The position numbers were made by a program, and so were the translations under genes. A stretch of 64,000 bases of DNA from NCBI RefSeq assembly GCF_000210295.1, contig NC_026742.1, positions 1,835,391 through 1,899,390 of the forward strand, written 5' to 3'. Within the stretch, counting starts at the first letter, position 1. Every line of letters starts with the position of its first letter. The DNA comes from Trypanosoma brucei gambiense DAL972 (taxonomy: Eukaryota > Euglenozoa > Kinetoplastea > Trypanosomatida > Trypanosomatidae). The notes under the pieces are model-generated. The model was not told the DNA's origin. It made no database searches and worked only from the letters and a program-made list of their open reading frames with translations. Of the stretch, positions 50,444 to 60,335 are shown in pieces.

Positions 50444-50475
50444 ACCGGTAAGGTAACTCAAGTTATCTTACCGGT
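50444..50475. repeat. 32-base near-perfect inverted repeat (hairpin)
   Basis: Arms ACCGGTAAGGTAACT (50444-50458) and AGTTATCTTACCGGT (50461-50475) are complementary at 14 of 15 positions around a 2-base centre. It lies between the MCA5 stop (51009) and the methyltransferase splice acceptor (50098), most likely in the MCA5 3' UTR. Confidence 0.95.
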
Positions 50476-51008
50476 AACTGAGACTCTCTCCCCCCCCCCC
50501 TCACGAATAAGGAAGAACCGTCCCATATTCGCATCAGCAAAACGGGGACAAGAGAGTAGGGGTAAATATTTTTTAAAAAAGAAACTGCTTGGTCGTTTCC
50601 TCTGCCTCGCTTAATGATATGACTATAAAGTCACGCTTTCTACACACGTTGAACAATGTCGTAATACTATATTTATTTATCTCTGGATGTGCATACGCGC
50701 CTTCGAATGAATAAACGTAGAAGCAGAACAACAACTCACTGGCGGATTTTTTCTCTAAAAATAAAAAAATAGGACCAATGCGACTAGCATACATATATAT
50801 GATATATGCAAATACAGTCCCCCACTACCCCTACGATGGATAGTCAGTAAACCCTCAACAACATTCCTACCATCCCACTCACTAGTCATTAAGGACAAAG
50901 GAAGGATAAGGGGGTGAAAACTAAACCGTCCACTTCCGGTGTGTCATAAAGAAATTAAAAAACGGTGGGAAGGGTGGGTCATAGACATCTCCCCAGGGGT
51001 CAACTCGC

Positions 51009-52487
51009 TCACTTGCGGCCGGGTTTACCCTGCGAAAATTTCATACAATAGCTCATCGGGTATCCGGGTCGCGCCGGTTTATTTTCTTTCTTTGGTGGTG
51101 GCGGCGGGGCTGGCTGATGGTGTGGTTCCGGTTGGTAATACGCCTGTTGTGGTGGTTGATAATACGCCTGTTGTGGTGGTTGGTAATACGCCTGTTGTGG
51201 TGGTTGGTAATACGCCTGTTGTGGTGGTTGATAATACGCCTGTTGTTGGGGCGCCGGGTGCGATGATGGGTACTGCGTCGGTGGGTAAACCTCTCCTGAA
51301 GCCCTTCCTCCGTCAGAAACCCCCGGATTTGATTTACCGTTGCTGGTTGATGCAACAGGGATCCCCATTACTGGCTGAGAGTGTGGCTGAGATACGGAAG
51401 CAGGGAGTGTTGCTTCGTGTGGTTGTTGATATGCCGGATGGGGCGCCCACGGTTGAACATACTCCTGAGGCAAATGCTGCACCAGGCTTGCGTTCATGGT
51501 AAGGGGGCCAAAGAGAGAAAATTGCTTGTACAAGTCAACCGGTTTTGAGCTTGATAATTGTGGTACCTGCTTATAGCCCTTCTGGCGAAGCACCTCCCTC
51601 GTCTTCATAAATATGTCGATGTAGCTGTATCCTGTAGTATTAAGTAATGCCCAAGTGAAGGCCTGCGTAGCCGCGCCGCCCGCAGCTACGGTTCCGTTAC
51701 CGAAGGACGAAGTGTTGGTTACGTCCGCACTTGTCCCAGAGTCTTCACAGCCACTGAACATTACCACATCACCCCGAGAGTAGTTATCCTTCCGTACCAT
51801 CCGCATTTCGTGTCGCTGGTTAGATGAGACATTCCTGCCGGCCACGAATGCAAAGGGGAGGTCCAGCAACGAGGCGGAATGACAGCAGTCAAACACTGCG
51901 GTCATGCGCACGCCGGCCGGTAGCCCCTTGATCATCAGTTCAAACAAATCATCATCTAGAATGGCGCCTGCCTTATCGTAGTCTAAGGGCACAAGGCACT
52001 GGTCCATCTTTTCGTTCGAGTCACGTCCTCCCTTCGTCTCCGCTCCATGTCCAGAGAAGTGGAAAAACAAAACGTCCCCTGGGCGTACATCGTACACAAG
52101 CCATGCCATGTACTTGATAATGTTCTCACGGGTTGGCATGGCCGTGAAGTTTGGAAAGCGGCGGTCATCCACAAGGATGCAGCACTCAGATATGGGGAAC
52201 TCAATTCTCTGCAGTGTTTGAAGCATATGCATCACGTCATTAACACACCCACCGAGTTGTGCACTCGAGCCCGTGTAGTTGATTCCAATGAAGAGTGCCT
52301 TCACACGTCCCTCCGTGTAGGGTCTGGGAGCCCGGTAAGGAACCACTGGACGACATTGGTGCGCCTCTCCCATCGCCTTCTTTACATCCACGCGCTTCGG
52401 CCGTGGAACCCTGCCAATGCTGTTAACCACATAAGGCAGGACTGCGGTCGCAACCTGTCCAAATAGCAAAGCGAGAGCTGCGTCCAT
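51009..52487 (-). CDS. MCA5: Metacaspase MCA5
   Basis: A 492-residue metacaspase (clan CD cysteine peptidase, Arg/Lys-specific and calcium-dependent in this family). The p20-like region has FFHFSGHGAET with catalytic His147 and VFDCCHSASL with catalytic Cys202; acidic residues at DDD (178-180) may help bind calcium. The N-terminus has a moderately hydrophobic helix (ALALLFGQVATAVLPYVV). The C-terminal about 140 residues are Pro/Gln/Tyr-rich, with repeats of YYQPPQQA coded by a 24-bp DNA repeat, and end in a basic tail. That tail and the intact His/Cys pair distinguish MCA5 from the other T. brucei metacaspases, some of which lack the Cys. The likely splice AG is at 52710-52711. Confidence 0.95.
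   Translation of the reverse strand: MDAALALLFGQVATAVLPYVVNSIGRVPRPKRVDVKKAMGEAHQCRPVVPYRAPRPYTEGRVKALFIGINYTGSSAQLGGCVNDVMHMLQTLQRIEFPISECCILVDDRRFPNFTAMPTRENIIKYMAWLVYDVRPGDVLFFHFSGHGAETKGGRDSNEKMDQCLVPLDYDKAGAILDDDLFELMIKGLPAGVRMTAVFDCCHSASLLDLPFAFVAGRNVSSNQRHEMRMVRKDNYSRGDVVMFSGCEDSGTSADVTNTSSFGNGTVAAGGAATQAFTWALLNTTGYSYIDIFMKTREVLRQKGYKQVPQLSSSKPVDLYKQFSLFGPLTMNASLVQHLPQEYVQPWAPHPAYQQPHEATLPASVSQPHSQPVMGIPVASTSNGKSNPGVSDGGRASGEVYPPTQYPSSHPAPQQQAYYQPPQQAYYQPPQQAYYQPPQQAYYQPPQQAYYQPEPHHQPAPPPPPKKENKPARPGYPMSYCMKFSQGKPGRK
51136..51245 (-). repeat. 24-bp tandem repeat inside MCA5
   Basis: Four full units and a partial fifth of TAATACGCCTGTTGTGGTGG plus four bases (+ strand), each coding eight residues YYQPPQQA. 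Unit 2 and 5 starts differ by a G/A change. Copy number could vary between alleles or strains. Confidence 0.92.
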
Positions 52488-53609
52488 TGCTTTCTGTATT
52501 TTATCTTAAATGCTTCACCCTCTTTTCCCGAACAACTCAACTATTCTGATCCAAGCGCAAGGGAGTTAAGCAGGGAGTATTAAATGCTGAGTACGTACAA
52601 ACTCACCCAACCACAAGCTTTGAATCCAATCGTCAGCCTGTGTTGCACACGCTTTCGAGAACAATATCTCCACGGTCTGTATGACTATGGGCTCTCGCAA
52701 CTCTCTCCTCTAAGAAGAAAGACACAACAGAAAAATTATAATGATTTTTAGCGGTCACGTTGCTCTTTCCTGGTGTCCTTACAATAAATGCCAACCACTA
52801 CATTTTCACCCAGTTCCGTGGCAGTGAGAACAAATATCAAAAAAAGTGAAAAATAGATGAGTGTAATCTGGCCTCACCTTCGCAGCCAGAAACAACAGTA
52901 ACACAATACTAACAAAAAAGATGCGTTAAGGGAGTTCAGCAACCTCCCTCTCTCAAATTACTCACACACATGCGTACCAGGCGACTACTCCAACACGCAG
53001 ACACAACGAACTCACAAGGGAAATACAAAACATAATCAACATGAACCACTCCAAAAAACAGATAAACAAGGGGGAAGGACGTTGGGGGCCGAATGAAAAC
53101 GTGCATAAAACGAAGCTGGGGTGAAGAGGCAATGACTCACCCAAACTTGCGAGGAAAACAACATTTTTTGCGAGTGTCTCGAGATGCCTGCCGTCTCATA
53201 AGCGGCAAATGCAATGCTCGCTAACTGACCAGGGCCAACCCTCGGATACGAAACATTAGGAAGGCACGCACAGCGGAATATGCGCTTGCGTTAGCGTACA
53301 TGTCCCCCTTCCTCTACTTTTGTGACATTCGTCCACGTGGCAAAAAAGCATATTAATCCACTGTTTTCACAGCGCCGACGGGCGATGCCTGTCTCTGCTA
53401 CCCGGCGCACTGCAGTTGTTTCATCGTGTGAACGTCACAAACCAGCGGGGAGTTGAGACTGCCACACGAAAGGGAGAACAAGTGCGGCAGGACCTCGGAC
53501 CCTGCCGGTTCAAACTTTTCTCACACCCCGCTGAAAAAAAAAAAACTTTGCAAGAGACTAGTCTGAATTGGCAAACTCAAACTCCAGCTTTACCATCACT
53601 TGACTTCAC
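52488..53609 (-). other. MCA5 5' UTR and 3' UTR of the coiled-coil membrane protein gene
   Basis: Contains the candidate acceptor at 52710. No simple repeats of note and no convincing frame; this is a relatively complex-sequence gap of 1.1 kb. Confidence 0.55.
52710..52711 (-). promoter_or_regulatory. Probable trans-splice acceptor for MCA5
   Basis: Sense strand TTTTTCTGTTGTGTCTTTCT, then TCTTAG; the implied 5' UTR is about 220 nt. Confidence 0.5.
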
Positions 53610-54188
53610 CTAACCCCTGAGGCCGCCTCGGTGTTGCAGCAATGATTCATCCGAAAGAATCGTACAACCGGGAGTCCTACCACACACACGTTTGTACATT
53701 TGTCGGCTGCTATCTAGTGCCTTCTTCAAAGGGCTCACACGTTCTTTCGAATCTCGCGACGAAGGGACTGATGCAGGTATTGGTTTCTCCGACCTCGGCC
53801 CCGCACCAGATGTTGTGGACGAACCACCAGTATGCTCCGCCGCCCCCTGGAACACGGGGCAACTCTCCCTATCATTATCGGCACCGGTACCCCTCTCAGT
53901 AACTTCTTTTATCTCCTCCTCAAACTTAGCGCTTTCAGCAAGAACCGCCCCAATCTCTGTGTTAAGTCTTAAAACCTTCTCGGTAAGTTCGTTGCAATCA
54001 TCACTACATTCCTTTAGCTCTTTCTTTCTCAGCAGCCGACGCGCGGCTTCCCCCTGTGTTGAACGAGATTCCGCCGCACAGGAGCCGTGGTGGTAACCAA
54101 ACCATAAACAAAGAACAAACAGCACGGTTATAATACCCAGAGCCATTGGTCGGATGAACTGCTGATCATTCCGACGCTGCTTCCACAT
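53610..54188 (-). CDS. Small coiled-coil membrane protein, unrecognised
   Basis: A 192-residue protein with one membrane span near the N-terminus (about 15-34, MALGIITVLFVLCLWFGYHH) preceded by basic residues, so probably a signal anchor. Residues about 48-96 form a likely coiled coil (KELKECSDDCNELTEKVLRL, EIGAVLAESAKFEEEIKE). The remainder is Ser/Gly/Pro-rich and probably disordered, ending in a short Cys-containing tail (RVCGRTPGC). I do not recognise the family. The splice AG at 54331-54332 follows a strong pyrimidine tract and supports a real mRNA with a 5' UTR of about 142 nt. Confidence 0.75.
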   Translation of the reverse strand: MWKQRRNDQQFIRPMALGIITVLFVLCLWFGYHHGSCAAESRSTQGEAARRLLRKKELKECSDDCNELTEKVLRLNTEIGAVLAESAKFEEEIKEVTERGTGADNDRESCPVFQGAAEHTGGSSTTSGAGPRSEKPIPASVPSSRDSKERVSPLKKALDSSRQMYKRVCGRTPGCTILSDESLLQHRGGLRG

Positions 54189-55020
54189 TTATGCCCGAGT
54201 TTCAGGGGCAAATCTTCTATAAGAGTCGCCCTACTACGAATGCAGTGTATTTGACGTTCTGAAGCACACCCTCTTTTGCTTCCCGCTCAGTGTGCCAGCG
54301 TCAGGACGCCAACGGAATAGGCAAAGACAGCTAGAGTAAAAGGAAACAAAAAGAGATGAATTACGAAAAGATAAGGAAAAGGAACAAGCAATATTGCAAC
54401 CGGGGGCACAAATGCACCAAGGATTATCGTCAGTAACAGTAATCGTCAAAGGAACGGGACGTGATGACAGCGCAGAAGGCTGTCTCCTCACAACTCCCCC
54501 CCCCACTACTCCTTACTTGCATGTGTCCAGTTACTGCTCGCTTACTGCTGAACAGTACTTTGCACCCCAACCCCCCCCCCTCCTCATTCACTCGCATGCA
54601 CTTTTATTTATCTATTTTTTCGAATTCATCCCGTTATGCATTACAAGCCGTGAGTTCACCCAATTCCTTCGTAGGTGTACCTCAACTCTAAACTCACATC
54701 ACCTTTACGCATGCATAGCCTCGTTCTACCCCCACCCTTTGCGATCAGTAAAACTGTCTGCAACAACACAGCGGTTGCGATCCCATAAATGGAGAAGGAA
54801 GGAAAGAGACAAAATCTGTAAGAAATAAGGGGGAGCAGAGAAGATCATACTTTCCAGTAAACACAAGTGGGCACAAATACTACCACGTGTGCCCAGGAAT
54901 AGGAAATCATAAATGATCGGAAATGGAGATGAATATATATATATATATATATGTAGGTCGTTTCCTCCACTCTATACAAGACATCACACAAGGGTCTAGA
55001 CATGCAGCCACACTTATCCC
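54189..55020 (-). other. Intergenic region with TA tract
   Basis: Holds the splice acceptor at 54331, C runs at about 54496-54504 and 54571-54580, and a TA tract at 54932-54952 about 70-90 nt after the stop of the next gene. No gene seen. Confidence 0.6.
54331..54332 (-). promoter_or_regulatory. Trans-splice acceptor for the coiled-coil membrane protein gene
   Basis: Sense strand TTCCTTTTCCTTATCTTTTC, then TCTCTTTTTGTTTCCTTTTA and CTCTAG. Confidence 0.75.
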
Positions 55021-57279
55021 CTATAGAAGCCTCATCAGCTTCTCACGAATGGGTGCCGCTTTGACGTTGTAGCTGGCTAGATTTCCCGAGTGAGCCGCGA
55101 ACATAAGCTCCAACGCGCTACTAAGCCGTGGGAGGAGTGTCCGTGGCCGCAGAGAACGAGGAAGGTTGATTGCAATGCTAGCCGCACGATCCAGCACGGA
55201 AAGAATCACCTCCGGATGCATGCGAACCGAAGCTGCACACTGAAGAACTCTGTCAGCTGCACGAAGTAAGTGCTGCACGACCCCAACAGGTAAACTGGCG
55301 GTGGATCCGCCGCCTCGTTGTGCGCTAGCACAGGCTTTGCGATACTCAAATAGGGCCGCACATGCGCACAGGACATTCAGCATGCGTAGGTTTTGACTCG
55401 CATCGACAGAAATAAATGAGCTGCTCAACGCTTGACCCACACGTTGCACCTCGTCTGACAACAGGGCGTTGGGAGTGCGCAGGATCTCCTCAAAATGTAC
55501 CTGAACGGATTTAGACTGTTGGCTCTCCAACGCAAGCCACACAGCGGACGCAGTGTCGCCACACGTCATCTTTTCACGGATCAACTTTCTGTTAAGTACG
55601 TCAACGGCCTTGTGCCTGTAGAAATCAACGGCGCTAATCCACCTGCTTACGGTAGCACTCGCCGGATATTTGTCGTGCAGCAGTCGACGGAGAGCAACCT
55701 GAAAAGGACTGTTATCCTCCCACGATGTCTGGATAAACGTTTGGAGGGACAAAGACGTGTACCGATCACGCACCGCGTTCGATGTCTGGCCAATCACGGT
55801 GCGGTAGAGCTCAGCAGGATTCATGAAGGGTGAGTACACTGTGTAAGTAGCTGCCGTACGCCACAGAAGTGGATGCCACCTGAAGAGTTCAACGTAGTCC
55901 CTAATGAGCTCATTTCGGGTGAAGGTGACAGAAATTTGATCCACAGGTGCGCCCATGGGAGGTGCACAGATGTCGGCCACGTGTGCTGCCATGAAAAGTA
56001 AAGAAAAGCCACGAAGACTTTTGCCTCCCATGGGCAACTCAACCGCATCTCCCAACAGATGGTCATCTCCACTGTCAGTGATGCTAACATCCTCCCCATA
56101 AACACCCGACACATCCTCACTGCCATCACCAACATCTTCACCTAGACTAGCAATGCTCGAAACTGGGCTAGAAACAAAGTTGCTATCACCATCCTGGCCC
56201 TTCAGTCTTCCGGTGGCCGGAACCGACTGAATATGCTCATTTCGACGCACTGCATCGCGTACAAACTGCATAACACCAACTACATCAGCCACGCACCGGC
56301 AGCCAAGTAGCTGTTCCACGACGGCGACGTACCACGGTCCCTTCACCGTACCTTCCCATGAATCCCAAGCCGTGCGGAACAAGTGATGCATCTGTTGCAA
56401 CGTCATGGGCGGCCCACAAACCACGCAAACAGCGGCTACGTAATCCACCACATCAAGATTAAGCAGGCAACACATATGCAACACCAGCGCTGCATCCCCA
56501 CTAACCATGAGAAGGAGATCTAGGCAAAGGGACTTCAACTGCTGCGCCACCTGCATTGCGACGCCACCCTTCCTGTTCGCATTCCCTAAGATACGCTTAC
56601 AGTCAACAAGTAACCGGTTCGCGGTGTCTGCCCAGGCAGCGTGCACTACACCGCTAGCTGGTGGGTGGAGCAACAAGTGAATGACATCCGCCAGCGCGCT
56701 CTCCTCCTCTGCACTGAATATATCCAAACTGAAAGTGCGCAAGTATTCCATAAATGTGCTGAGGAGTTGCGCACTGATTGGAAACAACCCTGCCAGAAAG
56801 CAGCGCTGCATAGCGACCATGCATGGTCCAACGATCTCCATGAGGACGCCCTCTTTTCCAGGTGTTGACGAGCTGAGCTCGTTAAGAATCTGTTCCACAC
56901 CTTCAGGGTGCACGAACCTGGAACGATACCAATCCACGTACAACCCATTCACCACGAGGCCGTCGTCGCCACACCCTTCGAGGACGCCAAGCACGATAGA
57001 GACAAGCTCCCACACAACCCCAACCGTCAGATCAAAAGGCACCTCGTCACTAACCGCCTTGAGCCGCAAAAAGAAGAGGTCCGACCACTGGCAAAGAGTT
57101 TCCGGGGTCGCAGCAGCAGAAGTTTGTTCTCCCCAAAGCGCCTTCATCTCACGGGGTTGACCATCGGGCAATTCCACGTACGAGGCAAAGCGATGTCGTT
57201 GCAAATGGACGAAAGCGTCAAAACCAGACCGTACCGCCGTGATAAATGAGGGGGGCAGACCGGATGCCGTGCACCTCAT
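55021..57279 (-). CDS. Unrecognised 752-residue helical protein
   Basis: A soluble, mostly helical protein without recognisable motifs. It is rich in Leu, Val and Ala helices (for example LKSLCLDLLLMVSGDAALVL), with an acidic, Ser/Asp/Gly-rich linker at about 365-415 (GEDVGDGSEDVSGVYGEDVS) dividing two helical halves. Such two-part solenoids occur in nucleoporins, vesicle tethers and proteasome/COP9-type scaffolds, but nothing specific points to one. No signal peptide or membrane span. The start at 57279 is the first in-frame ATG; no strong splice tract is visible next to it. Confidence 0.85.
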   Translation of the reverse strand: MRCTASGLPPSFITAVRSGFDAFVHLQRHRFASYVELPDGQPREMKALWGEQTSAAATPETLCQWSDLFFLRLKAVSDEVPFDLTVGVVWELVSIVLGVLEGCGDDGLVVNGLYVDWYRSRFVHPEGVEQILNELSSSTPGKEGVLMEIVGPCMVAMQRCFLAGLFPISAQLLSTFMEYLRTFSLDIFSAEEESALADVIHLLLHPPASGVVHAAWADTANRLLVDCKRILGNANRKGGVAMQVAQQLKSLCLDLLLMVSGDAALVLHMCCLLNLDVVDYVAAVCVVCGPPMTLQQMHHLFRTAWDSWEGTVKGPWYVAVVEQLLGCRCVADVVGVMQFVRDAVRRNEHIQSVPATGRLKGQDGDSNFVSSPVSSIASLGEDVGDGSEDVSGVYGEDVSITDSGDDHLLGDAVELPMGGKSLRGFSLLFMAAHVADICAPPMGAPVDQISVTFTRNELIRDYVELFRWHPLLWRTAATYTVYSPFMNPAELYRTVIGQTSNAVRDRYTSLSLQTFIQTSWEDNSPFQVALRRLLHDKYPASATVSRWISAVDFYRHKAVDVLNRKLIREKMTCGDTASAVWLALESQQSKSVQVHFEEILRTPNALLSDEVQRVGQALSSSFISVDASQNLRMLNVLCACAALFEYRKACASAQRGGGSTASLPVGVVQHLLRAADRVLQCAASVRMHPEVILSVLDRAASIAINLPRSLRPRTLLPRLSSALELMFAAHSGNLASYNVKAAPIREKLMRLL

Positions 57280-57827
57280 TCTACACTCCTCCCAACTTGC
57301 TTACAGTTGCAAATGTGGTCGCGCGCAAACCTAACTGCTCACACTGTCTCTGTGTTGACGGAAAATGAAATCGTACGAGAAGGAAGTAGCACTGTCTCTC
57401 TTCAGACTGCGCACTCAACGATATAACGGGACAAAGGGAGGAATGTACATCATAAACAAGCACTCACGTTCGTTTAATCCCCGTTCAAAGCCCAGGCTAC
57501 ACATCAAAAGCAGAGCAGCAGCTCCACATATACGTATATATACACGTGGTCGGGTCGTATCATGGGGAAGAGTGGCTCGGCAAAGAACAGCACCACTCGA
57601 TGCAGAAGTCCATCGAGTAACAACTGGTACGCACACACAAAAACAAACAAACCTAGAACTCTCAGACTGCTTTTCCGCAAACCGCAGTGGAAAAACAACA
57701 ACAACAACAAACATCAGACAACCCTCACACCCACTTTCACCACCACAACTATCACCCCCCCAAAAAAAAAAAAAGGAAAACAAAGCACAACTACGAATTA
57801 CACTCAACATGGAGCTAACAAGGCAAA
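57280..57827 (-). other. Intergenic region between the 752- and 835-residue genes
   Basis: Contains a run of A at about 57763-57774, ACA triplets near 57695-57710 and no clear gene. Splice site of the 752-residue gene not resolved. Confidence 0.55.
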
Positions 57828-60335
57828 CTACTGCACGTCCTTGTTGCACTCCGTAGCTTCCTCCTTGCCAGTGTCGTCTACCACCTCCACAACATCGGGA
57901 AGCATTATTTCACCCTTTGTCATCTCCGCACCTGTCGCATCGTCCAAAAAGACTGCCCTACCAACATCGGGCTGAGGCGTAGTATTGAGTTTGGCGCCGG
58001 TGGTGCTAGACTCGCTAGAGCTGTCAAGTGGAAGCCGCAGCAGCACACGGAGGGCCAGTAAAGGCAGCTCCTTCTGACACCCCCATACAAAAGCAGCCCC
58101 TGTAAACACAACCCCAAGCACGAAGAACACTTCCCCCACAAGGTAGGCGGTAAAGTCGCCAATCGTGCGATCGAGAAGAATGGCAACGAGCCCTTTCGCC
58201 GCGGACACCCACGCTACGGTTGACCATCGTGGATCTGCTGTGAAGAACTCAAGGAAGACAGTGGTTGAAACCCATGGAAAGGCTATATACAGAGTCAAGT
58301 TGTACAATTTAGATAGTACACCAACAACTGACAACCCAAAGAGTGTAAATATCAGAACCGTGTGCGCAACAGTGTACCTCAAAAGCACCACGGAGTGCAG
58401 CTTAGCAAACAACGTCAGCATGACCATGTATTTGCCACCAGGCCAACGGCCCACAAAGCTTGTGTAGCCCGTACCATCACGGGTGGCGATGTCGTGTAAT
58501 TCATTTCGCATGGCTATCAAAACAATGGCCGTCTGAATGAGTGCCACAAAAGAGTGGGTGCAAAATGTCGTGCCAGTGTAGAGAGACACTACGCAGAATA
58601 GGCCGTTACAAACAGCACAAACGGTGGCAAAGAACACATTGACCATCCTGCAAACACCCGAGAAAAACCACCACAGCAGCCCCCACGCAGCCTGTGCCTC
58701 CGCAGCAAGCAACTCCTTCTGCAAGCGATACAGATATGCAAGCGGAGAGCAGAGGGCGTCCCCAATGCGAGACAAGTCGTAATCCAGAAAAAAAAGCGAC
58801 AGCGTTTGAAGCATCCAGGATAAAGTAAGCTGCAGTGCACCGTACAGTGTCTGTAACGGCCAGCGTACGACCACTGTCAAAATCACTTGTACAATATTTA
58901 GGCAGTACAACACCAAATGCCACTCTGCGCGCAAAGTCCAAAGAAGCACGCGCCAAAGACCCGGGACGAGCTCCAACGCATCCAGCACCAACCGGACCGT
59001 CTCGAAGACACAATCGACAGACCTAACACCAAGTTGAAAGCGCTGGTCTTCAGCGTGCTCCAGGAGAGATTTCGCACACAAAGTCGAGTTAGTGCCCTTC
59101 ACAGCGCGACAGTACGCTCCCGTCACAAACACGCCCACGTCCTCCAATAGCTGAAGGACGTCCGGCATGAGGTTCCAGCACGTCCAAATTATCGTTTGGA
59201 CGAAAGCAAGAGAATTTGCGACTACTGTAGCTGCGATGGGGATGACGACACGGTCGGCGATGAATGCAGCGCCTTCGGGTATGTTCCGCACTGCCATGGG
59301 TAAATACCATACGCAGCGAAAGAAATATGGTACTTCAGCCCTTAACGCCGTCGGGACAAGGGTAGGATCCCCCACGAGCTTCGAGAAGCGATGACTCACC
59401 GCACTAGGAAGGCACAGCAAAACGTCAATCTCGTCCTTGAGAATCGACTTACCAACCGCCTGCAGTTGCGACAAAGCGTCAGCACATTTGTCTGCATGGA
59501 GAATGCTAACCACAGCCTTGAAGTTGCCATCAGCATAAAACTCTACGGTAACGTTTTCAAATGTTGTGCTGGCGTCCAGGGTTAAGCAACGGGAAAAGGT
59601 TTTCCCGTTGCTATTGCCATCCCTAGCACTCGAAGGGAGGCCACAACGCAGAGTGACATCTTCCAACCGACCACTTTCTCCGAGAAGAGCCACCTGGTGC
59701 AAAGGCAGGAAACCTCCGTTAGCACCATCACCAAGACAACTCTCCATGGAACCGATGCGGGTGTTGGTGGCAAATGAAACTAAAGTGTGACGCCGCATGC
59801 CTAGTTGTCGTGTCACGGCGCCGGCTTGAGTGGGAATTGTACCAGCAACCGCCCCGCTGCATGGCTGCCGTGTCAACGTCACGTCGTTGTACATCACGAG
59901 AAGATGTTCCGGACCGGTGGCTTCCCCCGTTGGCCAAAGGGCTATTTGTCCACGGTACCGTGAGGTCCATGTCCTAGCCTTAGGTGGAAGTGTGACGTGA
60001 ACGGTGTGGCTGAGCTGCTCCAAACACTGACCGGCCAAGAGGAAACAGAATAAGAAGGTGGTAGCGCCACGCTCCCACGTCCTCACCCCAGAAACCAGTG
60101 CAAGCCCCGCCCCAGCCGATACAAGAAACCATGAGATGCTGGAGAGTGACAAGGAGACCAGCAAGCAAACAGGTAGACATATGAGACTAATGTAATGCCA
60201 TCGGAGGTTTATGAACCACGACGGAAGCCGGGATACGGTGGACGCAACATGTTGCACCAAAAAGACAAGTCCAATTGTAGCCAAAGAAACACTGAAAGCG
60301 ATATGCAGATCCCTCTCCTCCAATGTTACCCGCAT
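57828..60335 (-). CDS. Unrecognised polytopic membrane protein
   Basis: An 835-residue integral membrane protein. Two or three spans cluster near the N-terminus (about 12-31, 46-82, 91-107). A large hydrophilic, probably lumenal or extracytoplasmic domain follows (about 110-340; several Cys, sequons NVT), then about eight further spans between 350 and 770, with a hydrophilic acidic C-terminal tail (DVVEVVDDTGKEEATE). No transporter or enzyme signature is evident. The number of spans is my estimate from hydrophobic runs. The likely splice AG is near 60497-60498, giving a 5' UTR of about 160 nt. Confidence 0.85.
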   Translation of the reverse strand: MRVTLEERDLHIAFSVSLATIGLVFLVQHVASTVSRLPSWFINLRWHYISLICLPVCLLVSLSLSSISWFLVSAGAGLALVSGVRTWERGATTFLFCFLLAGQCLEQLSHTVHVTLPPKARTWTSRYRGQIALWPTGEATGPEHLLVMYNDVTLTRQPCSGAVAGTIPTQAGAVTRQLGMRRHTLVSFATNTRIGSMESCLGDGANGGFLPLHQVALLGESGRLEDVTLRCGLPSSARDGNSNGKTFSRCLTLDASTTFENVTVEFYADGNFKAVVSILHADKCADALSQLQAVGKSILKDEIDVLLCLPSAVSHRFSKLVGDPTLVPTALRAEVPYFFRCVWYLPMAVRNIPEGAAFIADRVVIPIAATVVANSLAFVQTIIWTCWNLMPDVLQLLEDVGVFVTGAYCRAVKGTNSTLCAKSLLEHAEDQRFQLGVRSVDCVFETVRLVLDALELVPGLWRVLLWTLRAEWHLVLYCLNIVQVILTVVVRWPLQTLYGALQLTLSWMLQTLSLFFLDYDLSRIGDALCSPLAYLYRLQKELLAAEAQAAWGLLWWFFSGVCRMVNVFFATVCAVCNGLFCVVSLYTGTTFCTHSFVALIQTAIVLIAMRNELHDIATRDGTGYTSFVGRWPGGKYMVMLTLFAKLHSVVLLRYTVAHTVLIFTLFGLSVVGVLSKLYNLTLYIAFPWVSTTVFLEFFTADPRWSTVAWVSAAKGLVAILLDRTIGDFTAYLVGEVFFVLGVVFTGAAFVWGCQKELPLLALRVLLRLPLDSSSESSTTGAKLNTTPQPDVGRAVFLDDATGAEMTKGEIMLPDVVEVVDDTGKEEATECNKDVQ

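Larger units (their letters stand above)
49984..51008 (-). other. Methyltransferase 5' UTR and MCA5 3' UTR
   Basis: Contains the splice acceptor at 50098, a near-perfect 32-base inverted repeat at 50444-50475, and a C run at about 50492-50501. No gene seen. Confidence 0.65.

Noticed and set aside
50939..51502. Plus-strand 187-codon frame with NTPVVVV repeats
   Set aside because: It is the antisense reading of the MCA5 24-bp repeat.
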